From: Pisaster brevispinus
Lineage: Eukaryota; Echinodermata; Asteroidea; Forcipulatida; Asteriidae
Assembly: GCA_023634235.1 (NCBI GenBank)
Contig: JAMKCF010000001.1
Span: 14,518,258 to 14,582,257 of the forward strand
Reading direction: 5' to 3'
DNA length: 64,000 nucleotides
The position numbers and the translations under genes are program-made. The notes under the pieces are model-generated. The model ran no database searches, had not been told where the DNA came from, and was given only the letters and a program-made list of their open reading frames with translations. Positions 45,890 to 56,653 of the stretch are shown in pieces. Positions within the stretch are counted from its first letter, which is position 1. Every line of letters starts with the position of its first letter.

Positions 45890-46270
45890 TTAATACAGTT
45901 TATTAGCAACAAGCCATGTACTTATTTTTACCATTTCAGTGTTAAGGTTAAGAACAGCTGTATCTACATTTATGTGGCTGTATACTAAACTTGTATCACC
46001 GGCAAAAAGACAACATGATATAATTTCGGATGTGTTACAGATATCATAAAGATAAATAATAAAAAGAAGAGGACCCAAAACAGAACCCTGAGGTACTCCA
46101 CAAGAAATAGTTTTTTCAGATGAATGGACAGAATTATATGAAACAAACTGTTTTCTATTAGATATATAGCTTATGAACCATTCCAAGGCTACTCCACGGA
46201 TTCCATAATGCTCTAGTTTACATATCAAAATATCATGGTTAATCGTGTCAAAAGCTTTAGATAGGTCCAA
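45890..46270 (-). pseudogene. LINE-B reverse transcriptase palm with altered catalytic box
   Basis: 126 codons: MDLSKAFDTINHDILICKLE (motif A), CGVPQGSVLGPLLFIIYL (motif B). Motif C reads CLFAGDTSLVYSH: the first Asp of (F)ADD is Gly, which should abolish polymerase activity. About 170 bp downstream (45718-45889) lies between this and the C-terminal fragments, with stops. Confidence 0.85.
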
Positions 46271-46297
46271 AAATACACCAATAGAAAAGTTATTTTC

Positions 46298-48139
46298 TTA
46301 TACGGCATTTAGCAACGTATTCATTACATAAGACGTTGCTAGCTCAGTAAAGCGATTTGCCCTGAAACCAAACTGTGACTCAGAAAGAATGTTATGTTTA
46401 TTTATGAATGCAATGAGGCGACTAAATATCAACTTTTCAAATACCTTGGAAAACGTAGATAAAACAGAGATAGGTCTGAAATTACCAATGACATGTTTAT
46501 CACCTCCTTTATGAATCGGAGTGACTTTAGCTATTTTAAGCCCGTCTGGGAAAATTCCAGAACTTATAGACCTGTTGAAAATCTTGGCTAGTGGTTTTGC
46601 TAAGGAGTACCTGGCTTTCTTGATAACAAAAGAATTTAAAGAATCACAACCTGGCGACTTGCCAGAAGGGAGCTTACTTAAAACATCTGCAATTTCTTCT
46701 TGTAAAATAGGACTAAGGAACAGAGAATGCGACCAATGAAAGGATTGAAAAGTAGTGTTACATAAGGGAAGCTTACTAGCAAGTGAAGCACCAATGTTAA
46801 CAAAGTACTCATTAAATGCCTCACTAATTTCTTTGTTTCCTTCGATTGACGCACCATCTTGGACAAAATAAGAGGGATTGGGCTTGTGGTTGCCCTTGTT
46901 CAACACAGAATTGATCACTTTCCAAGTACCTTTAATAATGCCCTTATTTTTTTCACATTTCGAACTAAAATACTGTTTCTTTGAAGCCTTTATTAAATAA
47001 TTTAGCTTATTTTTATACGTAGTATAGTTATATTTATTTTGCAGAATATGATTTTTAAGAACTTTTTTATACAGATAGTTTTTTCTCCGCATTGAGTTGT
47101 AAATACCATCAGATAACCATGGTGACGTACATTTATTGTATCTGCATTTAACCTCTTGTAAAGGAAAGTGTTTATCATAAAGTTTAAGGACATGATCTAA
47201 GAAGGTAGTATACATGTTATGCATGTTATCTTGCAATGTTATTACATCCCACTCAGTTGCATTTAAATCATTAATAAAACATTGGATATTATTAACAGTA
47301 AAATAACGTTTTTTATAGTTTTTCTTATTTTGTACTTTATCTTTTAGAGCATCAATAATCAGAAACACAGGTAAATGATCACTTATGTCAGTTAGCAAAA
47401 CAACAGCAATATGATTCAACAAGTCATTTGTTAAAATATTATCAATCAGGGTTGCACTACCTGCAGCTATTCTTGTAGGCTTAGATATTATGGTTGGATA
47501 AAAGGACTGAGAAGACAAAGTATCAATGAAGTTTTGTACTGCAACATCCACATCATAATTTAATAAATTAATATTGAAATCACCCATAGTGTAGCATTTT
47601 TTATTTTCATTACTAATTTTCCCTAATAATTCATTTATATGGTCTGTGAAGTTATTACATGAAGCACTAGGTGGTCTGTATACAACTCCAGTTATTATAT
47701 TACTGTGAGAGGAGTTAATTATCTCAATAATACAAGATTCTATTCCAGCGTTATTAATACACAGATCTTTACAAACTTTATACACATCATTTTTAATGTA
47801 AAGTGCAACTCCGCCTCCTTTCTTTTTTTGTCTACAAAAACCTTCAATGGAATAATTTGGAATTTGAATGAGTGGATCCTGAATATCCTTTAACCATGAT
47901 TCAGATACACCAATGACAGAAAAGCAATTATTTAGAAGGTTGACATAGTTGATCAGATGTGACACATGCTTATATAAGCTACGTACATTTATATGTAGAA
48001 GTTTAACATTAGTGTTTTTATTAAAGCAATTCATGAATTCAGTTTGATCATAGTAGTCACAACTTACATCAGGTGCCTCGAAGTTTAAATCTGGATCTAT
48101 ACTAGAATTAACGTCATTATTTGTTACATTATTTGTCAT
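46298..48139 (-). pseudogene. LINE-B ORF2: endonuclease and RT N-terminus
   Basis: 613 codons, the longest intact LINE frame here. Endonuclease: LLHINVRSLYKHVSHLI (N), FSVIGVSESWLKD (E), KGGGVALYIK, GVVYRPPSAS, YTMGDFNINLL (D-N), TLIDNILTN, LTDISDHLPVFL (SDH). RT: YLYKKVLKNHILQ linker, KVTPIHKGGDKHVIGNFRPI, LSESQFGFRANRFTELATSY. The frame ends just before motif A. Confidence 0.88.
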
Positions 48140-48343
48140 TATTTCAGGATAGTGATTTAATCATTACAGGCGACTTCATATCGAACACGTTCGAAAAATC
48201 AATTATGGGCTGATTAAACTTGTATTACACCTACACAGATAACCAAACACAAAGACAACACAGAACAATGACATAATTAGAAATGGGTTGATAATTAGGC
48301 AAATTAAGGTACTCATGTTAAGGTGATCACTAACGCGAGTAAT

Positions 48344-49371
48344 TTAGGTGACGGTTGAGAAGAAAGAGTCACTGGAATGGCATCGGCTCCCCAATTCGGT
48401 AAGTCTTGAAAGCGCCACTGTGTAGCTTGTACTTGATTGTTGGTGGAATGGACCTGGGAATGTATGCGAAGTCAACCCGGTGATCGCTTCGAAGGGTCTG
48501 TAGCTCATTTTCCCGAAGTTGTTTTCTGGAGTGTCTGATCCGGTCAGTAACATCGTCAGTGATGAAAATGTTGGATTTGTGATATGGGTTGTTTCGGAGG
48601 GTTTTAGAGGCATTTTTGAGGATATATTCATGATCACCAGACCGGAGCAGTTTGCAGTGTATTGGCCGGGGACGTGAAGGTGCGTTACCGGTCGATGGAG
48701 CTACCGGTCGCCGTCCAGGGGTGCGATGAGCCCTTTCGATTTCAAGATCTTGACCACCCTCTAACTTCATGTGACTAGAAATGAAATCAGACATGAACTC
48801 CTCGCAACTCTGTGTGCCTTCAGATCCCTCTGGAACCCCGTACACGATGATGTTATTCCGCCTGTTCCGATTTTGCAGATCCTCCAATTTCACTGTAGTT
48901 GTCATCATGGCGGTGATTGATATGTGGAATAATGGTCTGGCGCCACTTGTCCACATCTGACATTGCCGATTTCAGCTCTTCAATTTCGTTATTTTGTGTT
49001 TTGACTTGAGATGCCACTTCATGGAGTTGAACCTCGAGACAGGTAAGTCTGGAGTCCATTGAGGCCAGTGATGAGATGATCTTATCAAGCTTTGCATTGA
49101 TGGATGCGTTGTTGCTCACGCAAGCACATTGGTGGCCCTCGGCGCCATCTTGATCGTCACTGGTCTCTATTGAAGGCTGTGAAGTTTGGAGTCTTTTAGA
49201 AGCCCGTTTCTTGCTTGATTTTGATGATTTTGGAGATTTGGTTGACTCAGACATGTTGGGCACAATATAGGTGATGAGATTTACGATGGGAATTGTGTGA
49301 ATATGGCGAAGTTTGATTAATTTACACAAAAATTTGGGGGAGCGATCAGATGACGTGACGTGACTACTCAA
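48344..49371 (-). pseudogene. LINE-B ORF1 (coiled coil plus RRM-like domain)
   Basis: Two frames, 48853-49371 and 48369-48956, that shift around 48900. The first is Ser/Lys-rich (KSPKSSKSSKKRASKRLQ), then has a heptad-rich coiled coil (LDKIISSLASMDSRLTCLEV, QVKTQNNEIEELKSAMSDV). The second has LEDLQNRNRRNNIIVYGVPE, the typical start of the L1-type ORF1 RRM, then IERAHRTPGRRP and RPIHCKLLRSGDHEYILK. It acts as the RNA-binding chaperone in LINE particles. 205 bp separate it from the ORF2 start. Confidence 0.8.
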
Positions 49372-49827
49372 CCATCATAATGAAATACTAAAACTATTAA
49401 AAAGCCAACCACAACTTCAATAACTTCTATGATTAAAACATAAAACCTACATGGCAATCTTCTACTGTATGCGAATATTTTTGAAGAAAAGAAAACAAAC
49501 ACCCCGTTCAACAAAAAACAAAACCAACAACAACCTTTTCCAAAATACTAATCCATTTGATAAACCAACATACCATGTCATTGAGCTGCTAAAGCAGATA
49601 ATACAGCTTTACAGTTTCCTGATAAGCAAAAATTTACATTAATCACAACATGCGATTTCCTCAAGGAATATTAGTATTATGTTAAATCTCCTTTCACTGA
49701 TTTCAAACATCAAAGTAACAAGAACTACGTCACTGACAATAGTGTCAAACTAACAATATACAAACTCCCATATACAGCATTTTCCAACATAGCAATCCTT
49801 TCTTGCTCTCAACCAGCTGACTTCACT
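49372..49827. other. Non-coding; 3' UTR side of the OB-fold gene
   Basis: Between the 5' end of LINE-B and the stop codon of the multi-exon gene to the right. AT-rich; no perfect AATAAA on the minus strand was seen close to the stop. Confidence 0.4.
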
Positions 49828-49864
49828 TTAGTCACTCATTTCTTTATCTTCTTCGTCATCACCA
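49828..49864 (-). CDS. OB-fold gene, terminal exon 7
   Basis: 37 nt with acceptor GTGTATTTGCAG. In phase with exon 6 it encodes IGDDEEDKEMSD and stops (TAA). The acidic tail in the only phase-compatible frame supports the model. Confidence 0.65.
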
Positions 49865-52800
49865 CTGCAAATACACAAACAAATAGAAATACATTTCATC
49901 ATACATACACAAGTAATTCAATGTAATTTACCACTCAGTTCAAGCAATGACATGTATTTTATGATAGACAAGGTTTTACCATTACACTCAATTAATCACC
50001 CTAAACCAGTAGCTTCAGTTTAGTGCACTTAGTGTTGAGCAGCTTTTCTCTGACAAATTTTTCTGTATTTCAGCACAGCTAAAACATGGAGATAATAGCT
50101 GGTCTTCTAAAACATTACATCACTTCAAAGATCACTTACATAGACTTTGCCATCTCCTCAATTATGTCTTGGGACTTTCTAAAATAGCCCACTCTGCAAG
50201 TAAACGGCAACAACTGTCGGAAAGCCTTCACCTCTGCACCAATGCATAGTTCCAAAATATCCTTGGCAACATACAATACATCGTTTGTCATTGTAACTAG
50301 CTCCACAGGATCTCTACAAAACACAACAAAACACACAATCAGAAATCACAAAAAACACACAAAAGTACAGGTCAAATACCAACTATGATTTAAATAACAC
50401 AGGATTACTTGCACATCCAATTGACACATTGCATAAAATCTTCCAGACGTCTGTCCATTTCAGGGTTGAAAACGGTTCCTACAGATTTAAATATTACGTG
50501 TGTTTTAATCATAACAATATATCCTTTACACAAACAAGAACTCCACAGAATAACATCCCCAATTTCTACACCAATAACCAATTTGTGTATGCTTGTCAGA
50601 ATATTCATTCTGTCCACGCAATGCCAGCAAGTTCTATGCTCATCAACCACATATCCCTTTTAGCACGACATTAAATACACAAATTTAACCTTATAGTCAT
50701 TTACATTAATGTTTAACATAAGCGTTTGCAATACAATGTACTTTTTCATAAGTACTAATACATGTACATGTACTTACTCAGATGAATACATAACTCCAGC
50801 CAGTACAACATCTTTGTACATCATCTCTGTTGCCTCAAGAACCTAAAACATAACACAAAATACAAACTTACTGTAATTATTCTGATTACCAAACTCCACC
50901 AACCAACCATTTGAAAACTAAACTGTCACATTTCATACATTCATCTTGACAATTGACTACTTTCTACCATCCCTTTAATATACATATTATTTCTCATAAA
51001 ACATTTTCTTCAATAAATCATCAACATCCACAAACTTTGCATTTACACTTTCTGTAGAATAACTCATTTTTCCACATAGTTATTATACAGGCAAACCACA
51101 AGTCATTCACACTATTTCCTTGTTTGCTATTATGACCACAGAAGAACCACTAACAAACACAATCAATTAACAGTATACACATAATAATTCAACAACTTGT
51201 ACCAAAATCCATTTTCCCTTTAATAACACTTCACATTCACATGAATTTACTTACAGTAATCTTCGTCTCTGCTGTGGCTGCCACACTGACTGTGTCTCTG
51301 TACATATCAGTCACCACATTTTCAACAATTACCATTTCATCCACATCAGGTTTAGTATCAGCATGTTCAGCCCAAAGTTTGACTCGAATTTTCTTGTCAG
51401 TTGCTGGATCAACAAGATCGATATCCCTACGCCTCCATTTCTCTCCTTCCCTAATTGGAGACACCTAACACAAAAGACAAAAAAGATCAATTTTCTACTT
51501 CCATGACCTTCTAAAATTCCCAAACTCCAGTGTCATATTGACATCTTCCACATTCTAATTATGAGCCACCTCATAATTCCCATGAACCAGTTTCACAATC
51601 CATGACAGGGGTTGCCCTTAACTTCTTTTCTAACTAACCAGCAGGACCAGTTGGCTTGAATTTTTAATGATCCGCCAGATCTCTTACTAGACCGTCTTAA
51701 TATCAAGGATGTAATAGCCTGCTACAAAAACACACCTGCACTCTGAGTACAAAGCGCGAAAGCATGTGAGCTCAAAAACTTGCAAGCATGAAGCCCAATT
51801 AACATTTATCTTTGCTTTTAAAAACCCTACTTTGCAAGCTGAGGAGGTATGGTTTCATCTTCCTTTTTGTTATGAATTTCATCTTACAATTGAAAAAAAC
51901 ACAATTAGATCAATGGGGTTTTTTTTCGGTGTGGGGGGGGGGGGGGGCCAAAAACGGACATCAATATTTTTTGGAGGGCAAAAAAACACCCAAATTCCAG
52001 TTAAAAACAGAGACATCTGTAACCAAACCCCCATAGGCCCACAACCAAGCGAGATTGGTATCAAATGAACAGGCCTGAAATTAATAAGAAAAGGAAAAAA
52101 TACTACTGACAGCAGTGACACTCAAAGTTGTAACTAGAATTTTTTGAGTGCTGGTTAATTTACAGCCAAAATACAGCGAAGCTTTTGGTTTTACTGCTTA
52201 AAAATGAATTTGTATCGGTTTCCTGAGACATACATTATGTATTTTTGTCATGCTTTTTCAAGAAATCTCAGTCTGTTATTTTACACTTTAGTCCAGTGAA
52301 CCACGTAAAGTATAAGGCTACATTGTTTTGTCCGTACTGAGTGCAACAAATTAATATAACTGTTCAGTAATTGTATCTGATGCGAAATACCAGACCCCGA
52401 TTTACAAATAAGTATGGCAAGGCCAATGCCCTTAGAGCAAGCCAAATTTTGGAGGACATCGAGAGCACCAACCCCCAAAAATGTAAAAGCAGAAAAGGCT
52501 TGAAACTATAAGCCAGCAGATGTCAACACACTTTCCAGGTTTCACATAACCAGGTCATAAAAGCACAGAGACACCGCTCACATGCGCTTGTCTTTTGAGT
52601 GAAGCCAGTGTATTACAAATTGAAACACTTTTGTATAACAAACTGCAGAGGATTAAGATAAGAGGTAACTGAATCTCAATAGCAGTAACAATCATTCTCC
52701 CAGGACAGGCCTGGATAGTGTCTGTGCCATTAAATAAAGAAAATGATCAACGGCTTTTTTCCCAACTGTCTACTTTGTTTGGGTAGAAAAGTTTTCTTTT

Positions 52801-54066
52801 TTAAATTGACAACTGGGGACAAAAGTTTCCCCTGCAAACTGAACTTGCGACCGACCGCGTGAAAGAGGTAGTTCATAATAATTGCTGCTGCATTTTGTGC
52901 AGGTCTGTAGGATGTTCATGTCAGTCTGTGTGCCGGTTACACGGTTTGATCCTGCCTGCTCAGTCAGCAGACTCACAAACTCACACGGCTCCACTTACAA
53001 TAAATGCTGTAAACTATCAGGTGTTATACAATAATAAAAAGCGTTCAGTTTGAAAAACGGGTAAGTGTAATACATTAATTTTCAAGCGGTGCCGACAATG
53101 AATCCCAGACTACTCAAACTATGCCGACGGTTCGGTTCTTGGCTTTGATAATTTCAATTCTGTAATCCTCAGTCTTCCGGTTTTTTCGGCTAGCCAGAAG
53201 CACCATTTGGCAAGGAGTTTTAGCTGGTCCGCAGCCGTTTCAACTGGCATTTGGCCAGCGGACCACCGCTTAGGTCAAACCCTGTTATTTATCAAGCAAT
53301 CAACCACTGACTTTCCCAAAACTAAATTACATATTAGCCACAAGTTGTTCTTTATGTTTCTACTTACACTCTGCACATTCCCTCTCAACGACAATCGCCT
53401 ATTTCGCTTACTCCCCAAAGCCTCACAATTGCTCACTTCTGGAGCATGGTAGAACTCTTGCTCAAAGTCTCCTGGCAGTTCAAAACCTGCCGTCAGATAC
53501 ACCTAGATACAAATAACATGCAAACCATACAAAACTTTATTTTTTCACTCACTGCTATTATTAAACATACATGAATTTTGCTTTTTCTTTTATCCAACTT
53601 TTATTCACCAGACAGTTTCACTATTAAATAAGACAACTTATCTGCCATCCAATTCTTGACAGTGTTTTCTTGTTTCGTACAAAAACACATTTTCACTTCA
53701 GTGACTCCCAGTTATGTAGGTATTAAGTGCTAAATGGTTATTGCATTAACAATACTACAGTCCAGGAACATGTTAAACAGACAAGCCAGATCTATTATAA
53801 ACCACAACATCAATGACAACATTTTACACCATCCTTACCTGACTCTTCTGGTTCAACTTCACCACCTTCCTCTCCTTTACATTAGTATACTGCTCGAAAA
53901 CTAGTATCTTTACAAATCCACCCCTTTCAAACCTCGAAATCAACTGCTCCATTCCTGATGGCACAGTTACATCAACGACTACCAAATCTTCTGTAACTGC
54001 ACTGCCCCGATAAATGTCACCCTTTTCCCTCAGAGCTGACATCTTCATGTTTATTGCAGACGACAT
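49828..54066 (-). CDS. Seven-exon gene: 349-residue RPA-like OB-fold protein
   Basis: Seven exons on the minus strand join in phase from ATG 54064-54066 to TAA 49828-49830: 53839-54066, 53368-53502, 51255-51464, 50778-50842, 50409-50609, 50140-50313, 49828-49864 (1,050 nt, 349 residues). All introns have GT donors (mostly GTAAG) and AG acceptors. Residues ~22-77 (DLVVVDVTVPSG ... FVKILVFEQYTNVKERKVVK) and ~118-190 (VQSVSPIREGEKWRRRDIDL, KIRVKLWAEHAD) read like two consecutive OB-folds of the RPA1 type (..RDI.LVD....V.LWGE.A). The C-terminus is acidic (GDDEEDKEMSD). A role in single-stranded DNA binding is inferred. The ATG directly follows an AG, so a coding exon further upstream is possible. 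No frame breaks, unlike all surrounding transposon ORFs. Confidence 0.72.
50140..50313 (-). CDS. OB-fold gene, exon 6
   Basis: 174 nt; phase 2 in and out. Acceptor GTTGTGTTTTGTAG, donor TCTAT/GTAAGTG. DPVELVTMTNDVLYVAKDIL ... then VGYFRKSQDIIEEMAKS, predicted helical. Confidence 0.68.
50409..50609 (-). CDS. OB-fold gene, exon 5
   Basis: 201 nt; phase 2 in and out. I chose the acceptor GCGTGGACAG at 50610-50611 because it is the strong CAG that keeps the frame with exon 4. Two other AGs further in (50479, 50566) give stop codons with exon 4. Includes ILTSIHKLVIGVEIGDVILW and FNPEMDRRLEDFMQCVNWMC. Donor GCAA/GTAATC is weaker than the others. Confidence 0.6.
50778..50842 (-). CDS. OB-fold gene, exon 4
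   Basis: 65 nt; phase 0 in, phase 2 out. Acceptor TATGTTTTAG, donor TCTGA/GTAAGT. Peptide VLEATEMMYKDVVLAGVMYS. Confidence 0.68.
51255..51464 (-). CDS. OB-fold gene, exon 3 (second OB-fold)
   Basis: 210 nt, 70 codons, phase 0. Acceptor TTTTGTGTTAG, donor ACT/GTAAGT. WRRRDIDLVDPATDKKIRVK then LWAEHAD match the strand-turn-strand and LWG(E) block of RPA1 DNA-binding domains. Best-supported exon of the gene. Confidence 0.75.
51465..53367 (-). other. Large intron of the OB-fold gene
   Basis: About 1.9 kb between exons 3 and 2. Contains decayed repeats, a G15 run at 51933-51947, and two stretches with GGCCAGCGGACC/GGTCCGCAGCC-like words near 53217-53270. No supported coding exon inside. Confidence 0.5.
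53368..53502 (-). CDS. OB-fold gene, exon 2
   Basis: 135 nt, 45 codons, phase 0. Acceptor TTTGTATCTAG, donor AGT/GTAAGT. Contains VYLTAGFELPGDFEQEFYHA and ends RRLSLRGNVQS, leading into the second OB-fold. Confidence 0.7.
53839..54066 (-). CDS. OB-fold gene, exon 1 of the model
   Basis: 228 nt, 76 codons, phase 0 in and out. Acceptor TTGTCTTTAG before ATGTCG; donor CAG/GTAAGG. Peptide MSSAINMKMSALREKGDIYR... with the first beta-rich OB-like segment. Confidence 0.7.
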
Positions 54067-55150
54067 CTAAAGACAATAAACGAGTACATCAATGTAAATT
54101 TATAAATTCACATGATTTTGTTAACAACGATTACTATAGTTCACTACTCCAAAATTTGCTGCATACTGCTCTTAGTTATTTAGTACTTTAAATAAATAAT
54201 GTTCTAACTAAAATGTAGCTACTACGACAAATTTTACATATGCTCCATCCCAAAACATTGTACATTATAAAGCCAAATACAGAAAAAACATTCCTCATTT
54301 ACACTTTATATTTGGCAACTTATTCTATTCTATTTGACAATCCAAAATACATATATTCTCTACAATTGCTTATATGGCCCTAATATATAAATGTCAAAGT
54401 ATAGTCAACTCTCTCATAACACAGCTGGTCTTCTATACCGCAGCATACTAAGGTCCAACTCTCCTATTTTTGATACTTTTCTATCATTTCTAAAGAATTT
54501 CATACATTGAAGATTGACACAGTAACAAATAACCTTCTGCTAATCTAAACAAAACAACAACCTGAAATGTCACGGACATTCTCCAATTTGGGTTTATCCT
54601 CCCACGTCTAAAACTGAACATTTCTCCATGTTTCCTATTCATCATATTGCTGTTGGATATCATGCCAACACTCAGCATAACATCACAAAAGACAGGCTAT
54701 TTATAAACTGTATGTTTCAAAGCCCTTCAACAATCATCACATTGATATCTCTCCCTGCCCAACTAACTCACACCATGGAGGAACACTCACACGCTTTCTT
54801 CACATCTTGAGTGACCCCCCCCCCCCAACAAACACAAAACCTCACAAATCCTTTCCAAATATTGTCTGCAAAAATGCTAATACAATTTCTCATACTTACA
54901 ATTCTACAACTCCAACTCTATCTTTGTAACAACCCAATCAACTGCCACGGTCACTAGTTTCTCACTCTCTTTTTTCCAACTACTGCTACACATCCACTGT
55001 ACAATTTGCTACGCCACAAAAGTATAAAGAATATTTTACAGAGCATGCGTACGCAATACGAAACTTTTCACTTTCTGCAAATCACCAAGAGAGGGTGCTC
55101 CTCATCAGTGATAACCTCCAACTTCAACGACGTACGCGTACAGCTCAGAA
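54067..55150. other. 5' region of the OB-fold gene; possible extra exon
   Basis: A minus-strand frame ending MNRKHGEMFSFRRGRINPNW and then RMSVTFQ, followed by a weak donor CAG/GTTGTT at ~54562, could be an upstream coding exon in phase 0 with exon 1, but its acceptor is unclear. A C12 run lies at 54815-54826. Otherwise no gene seen. A promoter was not identified. Confidence 0.25.
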
Positions 55151-55380
55151 CAGTGGCGCACCAAAGGGGGAGGGGACTCGGAGGACTTGAGCCCCCCCCC
55201 CCCCCACCCCCGAGATTCTGTCCCCCCGCACATTCTGTCCCCATATGCACAACTGTGTACAGACTCCTTCTGATGGCGCCCTCTTTTGAATCATCCTCCT
55301 CTAGCCCATGTTCATTTCCCATAAAAAAATTGGGGGACAGAATCTCCGGGGGACAGAATTCACTAGGACACCTGCATTGA
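55151..55380. repeat. Foldback/MITE-like inverted repeat
   Basis: Starts CAGTGGCGCACC, a common hAT-like end. Two arms each contain the word ATTCTGTCCCC twice: 55213-55242 on the plus strand and 55332-55360 as its reverse complement. A C14 run (55192-55205) sits beside the left arm. The other terminus was not defined. Confidence 0.45.
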
Positions 55381-56160
55381 AGGGGAATACCCCTCCCCCT
55401 TCTCAAGTGATTGCCGGGCAACTGCTAAGATAGTACTACTCTTGAATTTGAGAAACGCCAACCGGTACTTTTCACCCTCAATTTCCACTTTGCACATTTT
55501 TCTGTTTTTCGGCTAAATGCGGGTATTCAAAAGGCCTGCAAACCTACCCGATCCTAATTACACATCACCTTAATGCACAGGAAAGCTGTTGATTAACTTT
55601 TATCAACAATATCATCTGATATAAATGATGACACCGCCATCGAAAAACAAAGATTGTCGATAAAATCTACATTTGCCGCACACTTATTCATGGAATGTGT
55701 ACACTTGATTCAAGTCCCTTTCTCGTGCGAGGTTCCCAACACACATGTAAAACGCGCCAGCATGCACCCACAGTACACAAACATACTACCAGTACGCCCT
55801 CACCGACAAATTGTAGCTATTGCGGTGGCGATCAAGGAAGGTTGTTACATATCCCGCCCGCGTAATAGGTTGGGAATGCAGCAGAGAAGCGCTAAACAAG
55901 AGTTTTCTAAGGAAGGGCCTTGCACGGGATTGGAGCGCCTCACGGAATTGCGACTTCAGTAAAGTCTATGGAATATGTTGCCCAGTTATGCCACAGTGGA
56001 AGCACCGTCCACGAATGTTTCCTTCAACAATGTCTGCAGTGTCATTACTTACTTTACAACAACACATCAGAAACGCTTAAAACCCTAACACGGTATAGGG
56101 TCAAGCCCTTTTTCAGAGTCCCAGCCCCTTTTTCAGAGTCCGTTTGAATGAAGAACTTGT
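55381..56160. other. Non-coding
   Basis: No recognised gene. A short direct repeat (CCCTTTTTCAGAGTCC, twice near 56105-56141). Several short overlapping plus-strand frames lack any supporting evidence. Confidence 0.4.
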
Positions 56161-56653
56161 TTACTTGGCCAGTTTTTCAATAGTGGCGTCAGCGATTACT
56201 TCAAAACATTACAGATTTAAAAACACAGGGTTAAATATTTTAACCACTCATATACAACCAAAGACGTTACATACAACATCTTTGCACTATTTAGAAAGCT
56301 CGTGATGTCTTGTACAAATCACACCCAAAGTGTGACCTTGACTTCCGGTCGTAACCTCAAGTTCAACAGCAAATACATATTCCCGGACCTCGTTTTCAGG
56401 TCTGCAATCTATCACTTCTGATATTCAGACATGATCTCCTTCTATGAAATACAGTTGGCCCCCTCAGCCTTCAAATGTGGTTTCAAATAAGGTTTGCTCA
56501 AAGTTTCTGGTTTCAACAATGCAAGTCTTTTCCGTATATCATTATTTCATACAAAGACAAGTACACCCATTTCTTCCTTTTCTTTTCTCCGGCCCAACTT
56601 CCGACATATTCACACCAAACACCTTGTTTTTGTTTCAACAAAACTTTGTCTAG
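56161..56653 (+). mobile_element. Helitron-like repeat, 3' part
   Basis: Ends with the hairpin TTTTGTTTCAACAAAA (56628-56643), CTTTGT and CTAG (56650-56653) followed by TTATTATT. Upstream GTGACCTTGACTTCCGGTC words link it to the other repeats of the array. The 5' end is undefined. Confidence 0.45.

Larger units (their letters stand above)
44887..49371 (-). mobile_element. LINE-B: near full-length non-LTR retrotransposon with ORF1 and ORF2
   Basis: On the minus strand ORF1 (49371 to 48344) is followed by ORF2 (48139 to 45201) and a 3' UTR ending AATAAATG, a T-run and a (TTGAA)n tail (44889-44911). ORF1 has a coiled coil and an RRM-like block; ORF2 has endonuclease, RT and a C-terminal region. 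The RT signature (NFRPISVLSTFSKVFEKLIF) is of the CR1/Jockey group; the clade is not certain. Frame breaks in both ORFs and an altered catalytic box make it inactive. Confidence 0.85.

Noticed and set aside
50405..50650. Single continuous 81-codon exon
   Set aside because: The 5' part has no acceptor compatible with exon 4; the phase-consistent start is the CAG acceptor at 50610-50611.
51766..52121. Overlapping frames around the G15 run
   Set aside because: Low-complexity Gly/Pro translations of a homopolymer inside an intron.
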